Source: an uncultured Eggerthellaceae bacterium (GTDB lineage: Bacteria; Actinomycetota; Coriobacteriia; Coriobacteriales; Eggerthellaceae). From it: a DNA stretch of 64,000 nt. The stretch is from the NCBI GenBank assembly GCA_903789375.1, contig CAIFEB010000005.1:8344-72343 (forward strand), given 5' to 3'. The position numbers were made by a program, and so were the translations under genes. Each line of letters opens with the position of its first letter. The first letter of the stretch is position 1. The notes below the pieces were generated by a model. That model was not told where the DNA came from. It did no database searches and saw nothing but the letters and a program-made list of their open reading frames with translations. Below, in pieces: positions 37,998-47,016 of this stretch.

Positions 37998-40466
37998 CTA
38001 CTCCCCTTTCCGAACGTCGACGAGCGCATCGAAGAAAGTGAAGTTGACCGCAAGGCAGTCGACCGACGTGCTCGATACCTCTTGATAACTGCCTTTGATG
38101 AACTGATTGCGCTGCCAGCCCTTCGGCATGTTCACGTAGCCCGAGGGAACGGCGTCGCTCACAACCGCCTTGAGCGTGAAGCTTCCACGGTCGTTGAACA
38201 CGGTCACCTCGTCATCCGATTTGATGCCCCGCGCGCGGGCATCATCGCGGCCGATGTAGATGATCGGTTCGGGGTCGAGCTCGCGCAGCGTCGGATTGTT
38301 GAACCATTGCGTATGGGTGCGCCACCGGTAATGCCCCGTGGTGAGAACCAGCGGATACGTAGCATGAAGATTGTTCGCTGCCGAGGCCTCGTGCGCATCG
38401 CGCGCGTACGGGAAGTGCTCCTTCGCCGCCGCTTCCTTGTAATCCTGCCCGTAGTCGACGCGCGGGGTGATTGATTCGGCGTAGAGCTCGGCACGACCCG
38501 ATGTGGTTGCAAACGACTTTTCCGAGAACACGAACGGCTTATCGGGCGTGCCGATGGCGCGAATCGCCTTCTCCTTCACCAGGCGGTCGTAGTCGATGCC
38601 GTCGGCAGCAAGCTTGTCCGACGTCATAAACGTCTTGATCCATTCCTTCGCATCCTTGTTAGGGACATCCTCGCCATACCCCATGCGCTCGGCGATGAGC
38701 GCGAATATCTCCGCATCCGGCTTGCTTTCGTATAGCGGGTCTATGGCCTTTTCGTTGATGACCACGAACGGGTTGCAGAAATTGACGCGGACATCATCCA
38801 CTTCGAGCCAGGTTGCCACGGGCAGCACGAGGTCGGAATAGCGTGCCGTATCGGTGAACTCCGTATCCATGGTCACAAGGTAGTCGAGCTTGGGCAGAAT
38901 GGTGTCGAACCAGAGGTTCTGCTCGGCGAAGTTGCTCAGCGGGTTGGAGCAGGCAACGAGCAATGCCTTGATCGGATATTCCTTCCCGGCGGTCATCCCC
39001 GTATCGAGCGTTTCCGCAAGCGCGCATTGGGGAAGCTTCCCGTACGCCGCAGAGGTTCCCACCGTGGTGATTCCCGCACCGTTGAAGTTGCCGGCCCAAA
39101 ACCAGAAGCCACTGAGGCTCGTGCCCGGCACGCCGATGTTGCCGGTCAGCGCATGCAGAATCGCAACGGCTTGCCCGAACAGGTGAGCGTTCTGATAGTG
39201 GTCGATTGCGAACACGGTGTACAGGAACACCGGCCCCTGGTTGACGTAGATGTCGGCGATCTCCTTGATGGTTTCAACAGGAACACCCGTCTTATCGGCG
39301 GCTTCCTCAAGTGTGTACGGCGCAAACGCCTCCTTGAGCGCCGTCAGCACCGTCGTGCACTCCTCGCCGTCGACGGAGTAGGTGCCCTCGAGCGCCGGGT
39401 TCGCAACAGTATCGGAGCTTCCATAAGTCTCCGCGTCTTCGTCCCAGACGTACGCCGGGACGTTCCGCGCGGGCGCTTTCGCGGTTGCAGCCGTAATCTG
39501 GGCGTTCGCTTCTTCGGAACGGAGAATCTTGCCCGACTGCTTGCTTAAAAGGAACGGCGCCGTCGTGCGCGTGCGGGCGAAGTCCTCGTCGATAAGGTTG
39601 TTCGACACGACATAGTTCACCAGCGCCATGGCAAGGTATACGTCGGTTCCCGCCGTGATCGGAATCCACTCGTCGCATTTCGCGGCCGTGCCAGTGTACA
39701 TCGGGTCGATGTTAACCAATCGGACGCCCGCTTCGTGAGCCTGCTCGATGAAGCGCCAGTTCTGAGGCGAGGAATTGGTCGGGTTCGCACCCCAGATCAG
39801 AATCGTCTTCGCATCCTTCACGCCTGCGATCTCACTTGCGTTGCCGTAGGGGCCACCGCCGACGACGCGGTTGGTTCCGTAACCGTACGCCATGTCGTAG
39901 CATCCGGCAATCTTCGTCAGCTTGAGCGCGTTGCAGAACCGGGTCAGCACGCCTTTCGCTGCATTAACCGTGCCCTGGTTTCCCGAAGCCGCTTCCACGG
40001 CTACAGCGCCGTCTCCGTACTGCTTCCGATATTCGGTGAACTTCTCGGCTATTTCGTCAAGAGCCTCATCCCAGGTAATGCGTTCCCACTGGTCCGACCC
40101 CCGGTCGCCCACACGCTTCATCGGATACTTGAGCCGCGTCGGGCTGTAGGTGCGCTGGTGGATGGTCAAACCCCTCAGGCAGCACCCGGTGTAGTCCTCT
40201 TCCGGATACGGCGACGGCGTCATCTTGCGCACGATGCCATCACGCACATGGGCGTCCAACTTACACCCTTGGAAGCAGTTCGACCTGCAGATGGTCGTGA
40301 AAACCTTCTCGTCGCTTGTCTCCGCTTTGTCGCTGAAGTCGACCGCCAGCGCCTTGAGCTGGGGTTGACATACGCCCGCTGCAGCACAGGTGCCCGCTGT
40401 CGCAGCAGCAAGTTTCACGAATTCCCTCCGTCTAAGCGGTCGATCTCCCAAACTTGCGTCCGACAT
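37998..40466 (-). CDS. Tat-exported DmsA-type molybdopterin oxidoreductase
   Basis: 822 residues. The N-terminus carries a twin-arginine leader (PLRRREFVKLAAA, residues 10-22) and a hydrophobic core. The FS0 [4Fe-4S] site is Cys60-x3-Cys64-x3-Cys68-x26-Cys95. WERITWDEALDEIAEKF and LIWGANPTNSSPQNW are DMSO-reductase-family cofactor segments. With the DmsB and NrfD genes it forms a membrane-bound terminal reductase or oxidase facing outward. The substrate (DMSO, TMAO, other S-/N-oxide, or an aromatic) cannot be read. The ATG at 40466 follows AAGGGGG by five bases. The adjacent MarR-type regulator is read in the same direction upstream. Confidence 0.93.
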   Translation of the reverse strand: MSDASLGDRPLRRREFVKLAAATAGTCAAAGVCQPQLKALAVDFSDKAETSDEKVFTTICRSNCFQGCKLDAHVRDGIVRKMTPSPYPEEDYTGCCLRGLTIHQRTYSPTRLKYPMKRVGDRGSDQWERITWDEALDEIAEKFTEYRKQYGDGAVAVEAASGNQGTVNAAKGVLTRFCNALKLTKIAGCYDMAYGYGTNRVVGGGPYGNASEIAGVKDAKTILIWGANPTNSSPQNWRFIEQAHEAGVRLVNIDPMYTGTAAKCDEWIPITAGTDVYLAMALVNYVVSNNLIDEDFARTRTTAPFLLSKQSGKILRSEEANAQITAATAKAPARNVPAYVWDEDAETYGSSDTVANPALEGTYSVDGEECTTVLTALKEAFAPYTLEEAADKTGVPVETIKEIADIYVNQGPVFLYTVFAIDHYQNAHLFGQAVAILHALTGNIGVPGTSLSGFWFWAGNFNGAGITTVGTSAAYGKLPQCALAETLDTGMTAGKEYPIKALLVACSNPLSNFAEQNLWFDTILPKLDYLVTMDTEFTDTARYSDLVLPVATWLEVDDVRVNFCNPFVVINEKAIDPLYESKPDAEIFALIAERMGYGEDVPNKDAKEWIKTFMTSDKLAADGIDYDRLVKEKAIRAIGTPDKPFVFSEKSFATTSGRAELYAESITPRVDYGQDYKEAAAKEHFPYARDAHEASAANNLHATYPLVLTTGHYRWRTHTQWFNNPTLRELDPEPIIYIGRDDARARGIKSDDEVTVFNDRGSFTLKAVVSDAVPSGYVNMPKGWQRNQFIKGSYQEVSSTSVDCLAVNFTFFDALVDVRKGE

Positions 40467-40628
40467 AGAATCCCCCTTCCAAGCGATCACGCTTCGAGGC
40501 GCGCACGCCCGCACGGACCGGGCGTTATCCCCCTCGCACCCGCAGATGCCATGATAGGAAGGAAGGGCGGAGAATTTCCACATGCACGGGGTAGATATCG
40601 GTTTTCATTTGACTTATTGGATAATAAT

Positions 40629-41258
40629 TTAACTGTTTACCTGGTATTTTATGATATTTATCAACTCCTTCCCATCGGGTTCGATGTCGTAGCTCACAAC
40701 AGTGCGCCGGTCGTCCGCAACGTTTGTCCCTTTGACGAACGCCGCCCGTTCGAGCTGCGAGAGCGCGTGATGGACGCTTGAAAGCGGCAAGCCCGTTTGC
40801 CGCGCTATTTCGGATGCACGCATGCCCGTATGCTCATCCAGCGCAAGAAGCGCAAGGAACTCGTTCGGCGGTACGCCGCGCGCCTCGATGCAAGCCGAAA
40901 GCCGCCGCCAGGTCTTCCGCGCGATGGGCAGACGACGCGGGCAGCAGGCAATAACCCACTCCGCAGCCTCGCAGCCTTCCGTGGTTTTGGAAACAAGAAT
41001 CCGCCTCCGATCGGTATCATCGCATCGCGTTACGAGAAGACCACTTCGTTCGAGTGACCCCACCGCACGGGAGAGCATTGCACCGTTCACGCCCGACAAC
41101 CTACCCAAATCGCTACGAGCGATCTCCCCCGAATCCGGGACGGCGCACAGCACCCGCGCTTCGTTTTCCCCTATAGACAGCCGCTCTTGAATCAAGACAC
41201 GCTGTGCTTTGACCGCGCGCAGCTGCCGTGCGCATGTCCTGCAATCAATCGTCGTCAT
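40629..41258 (-). CDS. Tandem MarR-like winged-helix regulator
   Basis: 209 residues with two DNA-binding-like segments. The N-terminal one (RSDLGRLSGVNGAMLSRAVG ... DRRRILVSK) and the C-terminal one (ASEIARQTGLPLSSVHHALS ... DDRRTVVS) both have the MarR helix-turn-helix and wing pattern. A single chain with two such domains could act as its own pseudo-dimer. Its ATG overlaps the stop of the polyferredoxin gene (ATGA), which fixes the start and shows translational coupling. It sits upstream of the DmsA operon, which it may control. Confidence 0.75.
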   Translation of the reverse strand: MTTIDCRTCARQLRAVKAQRVLIQERLSIGENEARVLCAVPDSGEIARSDLGRLSGVNGAMLSRAVGSLERSGLLVTRCDDTDRRRILVSKTTEGCEAAEWVIACCPRRLPIARKTWRRLSACIEARGVPPNEFLALLALDEHTGMRASEIARQTGLPLSSVHHALSQLERAAFVKGTNVADDRRTVVSYDIEPDGKELINIIKYQVNS

Positions 41259-42517
41259 GCGAGCTGCTGATTCCTGCGTGCGCTTTCGACCACCGTTTCG
41301 AAATTCGATTGGTTTCTGCACCAAAAGCATTCGTCGCCGTGCTGCAAGGAGATCGGCAACCCGCAGCGTTTGCACGAGCCGCCCTCGCTTGCGTACACGA
41401 CCACCGTATCGCGCGGATCGCTTCTACGGTAGGTACGGGAAAGGGCATGTGTCGGACACGCGATCAAACACAGCCCGCAATCTGCACAGATCCCCGGATT
41501 GAACAGGAAGACGAACGTCGAACTCCGCGTTCTGCGGACAACCGACTGCTCGATCGCCCCCGTGGGACAGAACTGATAGCACGTACCGCACGAGAGGCAG
41601 TGATGCACATCGCAGTCAACGCTGGGAAGCGTGATCCGGACCGAAGGTGCCGAGATTTTCGAACGCCAATCGACAAGCGCCCGTTCTCGCAGCGCAACGT
41701 GCGGTGCCTCAAGCGCTTTCCGCAGGTCGAGGGACACTGTGGTGCCGGCGGTTGCGGCGATGGATCCCGCTTGGCGTGCAGTGCGCGCCCCCGCATTCCG
41801 CAACCGAGAGCTTTCGAACAACCGCTCCGAGCTGAACACCCGCGGTGGTTTTTTGGCATCGAGGACTTTTCCGACACCGGCTGCATCGCCTGTTTGCCGA
41901 CGAGGGGAAAGGGCGCGTGCGGAACCGCCTACGCGTGTACACGCACGACCCGACGTTTCCCTGCCGCCGAGACGCTGCTCCGAAAAGCCTTCGCCGGCAG
42001 CAGCCCGCACCCCGATGGTCCGGTCTACACCCGCTTCCTTCAGCCACCGGTTCGCCGTATTGATATTCGCCCGCACGATTGCGGCACCGCCCGAAACGGG
42101 ACAGACTCCGCAAGCGCCCACGAACACGTTCAAACGAACCCGGCAGGCTGCGGATGCCAGCGCCGCAGGGGAAAAGGCCCCAACACACGCCCTTGTCCTC
42201 ACCAACCGCCCTGCATACGCCGCGTGGACGCACGCGAGGTTCACTTCTTCGCCATCGGCGATTTCCGTCGAGAGGGCGTTCAGTAGCCAGCGCTCGGACC
42301 AGTTGTCCGACGAGAACGCTTCCGTCGGGCACAGCGAAAGGCACAGTCCGCAACCTATGCACCGCTCCCTGTCGAACTGCAGCTGCAATCCGCAGTGGGA
42401 GATTGCGAGCGTCGGGCAAAACCGGGTGCATGCAGCGCACGGGGCACCGCTGTGCTGCGCCCGCAGGCAGCGCTCGGGGTGTGAAGCGGCGATTTTGATG
42501 CTACCGGCGCGCGGCAT
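41255..42517 (-). CDS. Polyferredoxin with central domain and zinc-ribbon tail
   Basis: 420 residues. Two Cys clusters lie near the N-terminus (CAACTRFCPTLAI and RCIGCGLCLSLCPTEA) and two near the C-terminus (CLSCGTCYQFCPTGA and ICADCGLCLIACPTHA), so up to four Fe-S clusters. A ~200-residue middle region has VFVGACGVCPVSGG. The end has a zinc-knuckle pair (CKRCGLPIS ... CFWCRN). Similar ferredoxins accompany molybdoenzyme maturation genes in Eggerthellaceae. It probably shuttles electrons in the cytoplasm; the partner is unknown. The ATG at 42517 has GAGGGGA six bases upstream. It is divergent from another regulator gene. Confidence 0.75.
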   Translation of the reverse strand: MPRAGSIKIAASHPERCLRAQHSGAPCAACTRFCPTLAISHCGLQLQFDRERCIGCGLCLSLCPTEAFSSDNWSERWLLNALSTEIADGEEVNLACVHAAYAGRLVRTRACVGAFSPAALASAACRVRLNVFVGACGVCPVSGGAAIVRANINTANRWLKEAGVDRTIGVRAAAGEGFSEQRLGGRETSGRACTRVGGSARALSPRRQTGDAAGVGKVLDAKKPPRVFSSERLFESSRLRNAGARTARQAGSIAATAGTTVSLDLRKALEAPHVALRERALVDWRSKISAPSVRITLPSVDCDVHHCLSCGTCYQFCPTGAIEQSVVRRTRSSTFVFLFNPGICADCGLCLIACPTHALSRTYRRSDPRDTVVVYASEGGSCKRCGLPISLQHGDECFWCRNQSNFETVVESARRNQQLA

Positions 42518-42580
42518 GACTGATCCCCTCGAAGAAGTCCCCCACTTTTCCCGACGTAAACCGTCCCCTTTCATCCTAAC

Positions 42581-43453
42581 ATGGGCATCGTGTATTACCA
42601 TGCACTCATGAGTTCGCAGTTGCCACATTCTTCGCTGTTCTTGGGAATCCTGAGAATGGTATCCGCCGCGCAAGCCGCATGCATCTCAACCTGCGGTCGG
42701 CCCCTGGCCGACTTTCTTCTACTTGACGCCGGCGCCTGCCAATCGGAGGATTCCGCACTCGATGTATTTGCAGCGCTTGCGGGCGGATACGAAACGGCGC
42801 GTGCCGAAACGGCGAACCTCGAGGCGAGGAGCCTCGTGGTGCTCACACGCAGCCGTACCGACCGGCGCAGGTATGCGGTGAGAACGACGCCGTGGGGCGA
42901 TCGGGTTGCAGCTCAGACGATCGCCGCTATCGACCGTGCGCTCGCGTACGAATTCGAGCTCGAAGACATCGAGCGGCTTGCGACGGTAAGAGAGCTCGTC
43001 AGAATCGTGTCGGGAACGGCTGCACGTTTCCGTTCCGACAGCATTGCACCAGCCGTCCTCGAGCATTCGTTTCTCGTCGGCCTCGCGCTTCTCGACAAGC
43101 AGGCAACTGATGCCACGGACCGCCTTTGCGTTACGCGCGACCGCGCACGGATTCTACTTTCCCTGGCGCTTCATAACGAATGGCCCTGCCCCGCCGCGCT
43201 GCTACGGGAAAGCAAGCTCGAACCTGGTGTGTTCGACTCCGCGCTCTGCGAATGCATCGACCGCACGCCCCCGCTTATCGAGACACTAAGCAGCGCAGCG
43301 GAATCCGACGTGCGCGTTCATTTCACCGCCGACGGGCTCGCGTTGGCTTCGAACCTCGCCGCAGAGCTGTACGGTGCCTGGGGACTCGACGACGAGGAGA
43401 AAAACCAAAGCGCACTGCTGCTCGAAACGGCGTTCGAATACCTTTCCGAATGA
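42581..43453 (+). CDS. MarR-like regulator, divergent from the polyferredoxin gene
   Basis: 290 residues (281 if the ATG at 42608 is used; neither start has a clear ribosome site). The first half has a MarR-like pattern with the wing sequence SRTDRRRYAVRTT; the second half (RARILLSLALHNEWPCPAALL) looks like a second, weaker helix-turn-helix. It thus parallels the tandem regulator on the other side of the polyferredoxin gene. The 60-90 bp divergent gap is the likely shared operator region. Function: probable transcription factor; effector unknown. Confidence 0.6.
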   Translation: MGIVYYHALMSSQLPHSSLFLGILRMVSAAQAACISTCGRPLADFLLLDAGACQSEDSALDVFAALAGGYETARAETANLEARSLVVLTRSRTDRRRYAVRTTPWGDRVAAQTIAAIDRALAYEFELEDIERLATVRELVRIVSGTAARFRSDSIAPAVLEHSFLVGLALLDKQATDATDRLCVTRDRARILLSLALHNEWPCPAALLRESKLEPGVFDSALCECIDRTPPLIETLSSAAESDVRVHFTADGLALASNLAAELYGAWGLDDEEKNQSALLLETAFEYLSE

Positions 43454-43532
43454 AGCGATACTGAGCGGAGTCCTGTCGGGCGGCTGGCGTTGGAAAGGCC
43501 CAGCACCGAAAACTGACTTGGAACGAGCGGCG

Positions 43533-44198
43533 CTAGAGACGGTTGAACAACGATTTCGTCGTTGTGCAGCGAAGGGAGCGCGCAACGACGGCAAAGTATC
43601 GGCAGCGGGTTCTCTCGCACACCAACGCGGCGACCGCTTCGGCGGGTGCTTGGACGTGCATCTCCCAGAACTCCCTTTGCTGCGCACGCCATTCGTAGGA
43701 GCTGCGCGAATCGTGCGCTCTCATCGCGTTGATCTCCATCGAGCAAAGATAGTTGAGGAAGTCGAATTCAAACGCCAGAAAATCTGCCGGCTCGTTCGAC
43801 GAAAGCGCCTTCGCCAGTCCCATGAACCGGTAGATGCGAGCAACCCGCGCAGCTTCGTTCTGGGGACCGTTCAGATACGACGAGCCGTAGAGCGAAATGC
43901 AATCCCCAACGATAAACAGGCGCGTGTACTCCGTACGTATGCCGCGAAGATTCGGCGGAGCGCAGGACGTGTGGATATCCTCGGCGAATTCCGGAAGAGG
44001 TGCGGAGACGGCATGCGATAGCGCTTCCAAGTCGACGAGCGATTCGCACGTTGCCGGATACTGAAGCGCTTGAGCAAACAACGCGAAGGCATCGCGCCTG
44101 CGCTTCGTGGATGCGACGATCGTGCGCAGCCCCTCGGCGGCGATTGCGCGCTGGTCGCTTTCCCCGTATGTACGGCTGGTTTTCTTCTGGGTCGTCAT
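43533..44198 (-). CDS. Second TorD-like chaperone
   Basis: 221 residues, all-helical. Family-like features are the YTRLFIVGDCISLYGSSYL segment and the acidic FLAFEFDFLNYLCSMEINAM helix. These resemble nitrate-reductase delta/TorD proteins, which guide cofactor insertion into molybdoenzymes. It stands apart from any catalytic gene. It is convergent with the divergent regulator, so its client may be the DmsA-type enzyme or one elsewhere. The ATG at 44198 lacks a strong ribosome site. Confidence 0.78.
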   Translation of the reverse strand: MTTQKKTSRTYGESDQRAIAAEGLRTIVASTKRRRDAFALFAQALQYPATCESLVDLEALSHAVSAPLPEFAEDIHTSCAPPNLRGIRTEYTRLFIVGDCISLYGSSYLNGPQNEAARVARIYRFMGLAKALSSNEPADFLAFEFDFLNYLCSMEINAMRAHDSRSSYEWRAQQREFWEMHVQAPAEAVAALVCERTRCRYFAVVARSLRCTTTKSLFNRL

Positions 44199-44389
44199 GC
44201 GTCAGATTCCACTTTGCAGCATCTTCGAGCAACGGTGCGTTTCCAGCGGCGGTGCTCGCATGCAGTTCCGTTCGGTCACCTCCCATTATACGGTGAACGC
44301 CGCCACCGGACGCACGGCGTCGAAACATCAGCTTCAAATGAGGGCTCATTCGCCCATGGCGGCCGCATCACAAGCGCGCCCGCGCTGGC

Positions 44390-45412
44390 CTACCGCACGT
44401 TCGCGCAAACCGCCGCGGCGAGAAACGCCGTCGCGCCGTCGCCTAGTCGGTCGTCGTAGTACGAACGGAACCGCTTGTCGTCAACGTGGCTGGTCACGAG
44501 CGCACGATGGGCTTCCGGTGTGTACTGCCCCGCGCCCCAGTACCCGCGGATCCACGCCGCGTGCATGCGCGCGAGCCTCTCCGATTCCGCGCTTTCCGGA
44601 TCGTCCGTCTCCATCGCGCGAGCCAGCTGCTCGATGATCGCCCTGCCAAGCGCTTCCAGGTCGTTCCATTCCCGTTCGTCCATCGCCTCGAGCGCGCGGT
44701 TCGACGCATCCATCGCCGCATCTCCGTACTGTTTTCGCACTTCAGCACCGTACGTTCGCTCGTTTTCGGCGATGGCCGCGCGCTTGAGCGCCTCGAATCG
44801 TTTGCTGTCTGCCATCCTCGCTTCCCCTTCCTGTTCCGCAAGCGCCGCTTGCGCATTCCCAATCAATCCGTCGAGGTCACGGCGACGCGCCTTCAGAACC
44901 TCGACCTGCGAGGCGAGCGCTGCCCGCATGTCGGCTTCGGTTCCGTCGAGAACCTGGCAAATCGTCGCGAGATCCATGCCGCACGCGCGGAACAGCAGGA
45001 TTTGCTGGAGCCGCGCAGCATCGGCCGACGAATAGGCGCGATAGCCGTTCTCGTAGCGCGCAGGAGCGAGCAGCCCCTTGCTTTCATAATGGCGAAGGGT
45101 CCGCTCGGTCACCCCCGCGAGCTTCGAAAGCTGACCGATCGTGTACGGCGCCTGCGATTCCGAACGAGCACGCGGCGCTGGACGAGCATGCGCATCACCG
45201 CTGGTCGGCGGCGAGGGGGCGGACGGATTGGCGGTTTGGGCTTGTTTGGCTTGGGATTCCACTTGGACCCCAGCTCCAGCCTCCGCCCGATCCTCCGCTC
45301 GGGCTTCCGCTTGAGCCTCCACTTCTGCTTCTGCCCGGGCTCGAGCTGCGTCATCTGGCGCATCGGGCGCCGCAAAATCTATCTGCTTCGTCTTCTGCTC
45401 GCGTCGATTCAT
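44390..45412 (-). CDS. MerR-type regulator with TipAS-like effector domain
   Basis: 340 residues. After an unusual ~90-residue Ala/Glu/Pro-rich leader (repeats such as AEAEVEAQAEARAE) comes a MerR HTH (YTIGQLSKLAGVTERTLRHY ... NGYRAYSSADAARLQQILLF), a coiled coil, and a C-terminal helical domain of the TipAS type, which in Streptomyces binds thiopeptide antibiotics. It may control a drug or stress response. I use the ATG at 45412, with GAGGTGAG upstream. A matching promoter lies at 45510-45537. Confidence 0.82.
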   Translation of the reverse strand: MNRREQKTKQIDFAAPDAPDDAARARAEAEVEAQAEARAEDRAEAGAGVQVESQAKQAQTANPSAPSPPTSGDAHARPAPRARSESQAPYTIGQLSKLAGVTERTLRHYESKGLLAPARYENGYRAYSSADAARLQQILLFRACGMDLATICQVLDGTEADMRAALASQVEVLKARRRDLDGLIGNAQAALAEQEGEARMADSKRFEALKRAAIAENERTYGAEVRKQYGDAAMDASNRALEAMDEREWNDLEALGRAIIEQLARAMETDDPESAESERLARMHAAWIRGYWGAGQYTPEAHRALVTSHVDDKRFRSYYDDRLGDGATAFLAAAVCANVR

Positions 45413-45509
45413 GTCGCTCACCTCGCGAAGCATCGTAAGCCCTGACGCAACGGGAAGGTCAAGCGCGCGCTCGGAAATATTTTTTCGTCGCTCTGCAAGC
45501 GCTTTTCGC

Positions 45510-45537
45510 ATATTATTTCTTACATTTAAATCGCCAA
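45510..45537 (-). promoter_or_regulatory. Promoter of the MerR-TipAS gene
   Basis: Read leftward, TTGGCG (45537-45532) and TAATAT (45515-45510) are 16 bases apart. The start site would be near 45503, about 90 bases before the ATG. MerR promoters often have longer spacers, so self-activation is not indicated. Confidence 0.5.
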
Positions 45538-45647
45538 ATAATGTTCAACTTCAATTGTGAATTTATTTGTAAGATAATTTCACTCTGTCGCACCGAATGC
45601 GATGCAGATGGCCCATCGGCATCGCCGAACCACCCAGCAGCACATCC

Positions 45648-45790
45648 GCGCCCGGCCGATCGGACGGCGTCCGCTAGCACGCCCAGGTCGACCAGCCGGC
45701 CGGACCGCGTCCGTTCGCGCACCCGGGTCGACCGCCCAACCGGACGGCGCGCACCCGGATCGACCGCTCGGGCGCACCCGCCCGGCTCCC
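45648..45790. repeat. Degenerate GC-rich direct repeats
   Basis: Four imperfect units of about 35 bases share GCRCCCGGRTCGACCG-like and CCGGACGGCG-like cores. They begin near 45648, 45680, 45717 and 45752. They lie between the dioxygenase gene and the MerR gene. No known repeat family is recognised. Confidence 0.4.
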
Positions 45791-45793
45791 CTG

Positions 45794-46597
45794 CTACAGG
45801 CCGAACGCGAAACCCGTCATCGCAATGGACCCGAGCGTGCGCACGCGGTTGAACACGACCGGCTTCTCGCCTTCCGCCGCGCCGAGGATGTACGCGAGCG
45901 GCAGGTAGTGGTCGGGCGTGGGCGCAGCATAGCGCGCGTACGGCAGCTTTTCGTACGCAAGTGCCGTCGCGTCATCGCGCGCCTCGACCGTCTTGATCAC
46001 CGCGTCGTCGAACGCGTCGGTCTGCGGCGTCCCCTGCTCGCTGTCCCACAGCACGGCGCCCAGGTTGTGCACCGTGTTGCCGCTGCCCAGCACCAGATAG
46101 CCCTCGTCGCGCAGCGGCGCGAGCGCGCGGCCGAGCTCGTACGACGCGGCGGCATCGAGGTTTTTGTTCACGGAGAATTCGACGATGGGAACATCCGCCT
46201 GCGGAAACATATGCAAAAGCGGCGTCCACACGCCGTGGTCGATGCCCCAGTCGTCGTTGGCGACCACGCGGTCGCCGAGCAGCTCCTGCACGCGTTTTCC
46301 CAGTTCAGGGAAGCCAGCGACCGGATACCTCACCTCGTAGAGCTTCTCGGGGAAGCCATACATATCGTAAATCTGACGCGGCGCGGGCGTCGTCTGCACG
46401 AACGTCCCGCGCGTGAACCAGTGCGCCGACACGGCCAGGATCGCGCGCGGTTTGCCGAATTCGGCGACGATGCGCTCGCCCACCTGTACGAGTCCCTCCG
46501 TCGCGCTGTCGTGCTGGAGCGCGAGCATCGGGCTTCCGTGTCCGACGAACACCGCCGGCATGCGCTTTTCGCTAGTTCCCATTTCGTTGACTGCCAT
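45794..46597 (-). CDS. DODA-type extradiol dioxygenase (YgiD-like)
   Basis: 267 residues of the LigB/DODA family. Metal-binding and catalytic features are present: VFVGHGSPM near the start, AVSAHWFT, DWGIDHGVWTPLLHMFP and LGSGNTVHNLG. YgiD-type members cleave DOPA or related catechols with O2, and distant relatives bind other metals. In a strict anaerobe an O2-dependent ring cleavage is odd, so the natural reaction is uncertain. GGAGG-rich sequence upstream supports the ATG at 46597. The gene is monocistronic. Confidence 0.88.
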   Translation of the reverse strand: MAVNEMGTSEKRMPAVFVGHGSPMLALQHDSATEGLVQVGERIVAEFGKPRAILAVSAHWFTRGTFVQTTPAPRQIYDMYGFPEKLYEVRYPVAGFPELGKRVQELLGDRVVANDDWGIDHGVWTPLLHMFPQADVPIVEFSVNKNLDAAASYELGRALAPLRDEGYLVLGSGNTVHNLGAVLWDSEQGTPQTDAFDDAVIKTVEARDDATALAYEKLPYARYAAPTPDHYLPLAYILGAAEGEKPVVFNRVRTLGSIAMTGFAFGL

Positions 46598-47016
46598 GAT
46601 GGCTCCTCCCCTCCTGCTTTTTGGCGAAGAATAGCGCGCTGCGCGAAAGGCGGCTCTTTGGAGCGATGCAGCGTCCGCCCAGCGCGCGATTGCGGCGGAT
46701 GCACGGTTGCCCCGCTCAACGAGCAGTTGCGCAGGGATGGAGCGCATGCGGCGATGCAGCCGTCGCTCTGCCATCCTGCCGGCATGCCGCAAGGCTATGG
46801 CAAACACCCGCCGCGGCGAAACCGGTCGCGCCATGCAGAGCTGTGGGTTGATGATGACGCTCTTCATCACCGTCCCCATCGTGCTCATCTGCATCTTCAT
46901 GGGGATGTAGCCCACTCACAACCGATCCAAACATCAAAATCCCGCCAACCTGTGCCGTTCGCGCGGAATTCCGCGTCCGCGCTGCTTCAGCGCCGCCCTC
47001 GTGCCATCATTGCGCC
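46598..47016. other. Divergent intergenic region before the AEC carrier
   Basis: About 420 GC-rich bases between the dioxygenase and the AEC transporter gene. The only candidate gene is the very short hydrophobic frame at 46833-46910. No clear promoter pair is seen. Confidence 0.5.
46833..46910 (+). CDS. Possible very small membrane peptide
   Basis: A 25-codon frame ending MTLFITVPIVLICIFMGM, a single hydrophobic helix, located 106 bases before the AEC transporter. Small one-helix proteins accompany some transporters, which is why I list it. There is no convincing ribosome site, and GC-rich DNA can give such a frame by chance. Confidence 0.2.
   Translation: MQSCGLMMTLFITVPIVLICIFMGM

Larger units (their letters stand above)
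45413..45793. other. Intergenic region with promoter and degenerate GC-rich repeats
   Basis: The left part (45480-45590) is AT-rich and holds the MerR promoter. The right part (45648-45790), directly after the dioxygenase stop codon, contains about four degenerate copies of a ~35-base unit built around CCCGGRTCGACCG and CCGGACGGCG. No gene is evident. Confidence 0.5.
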
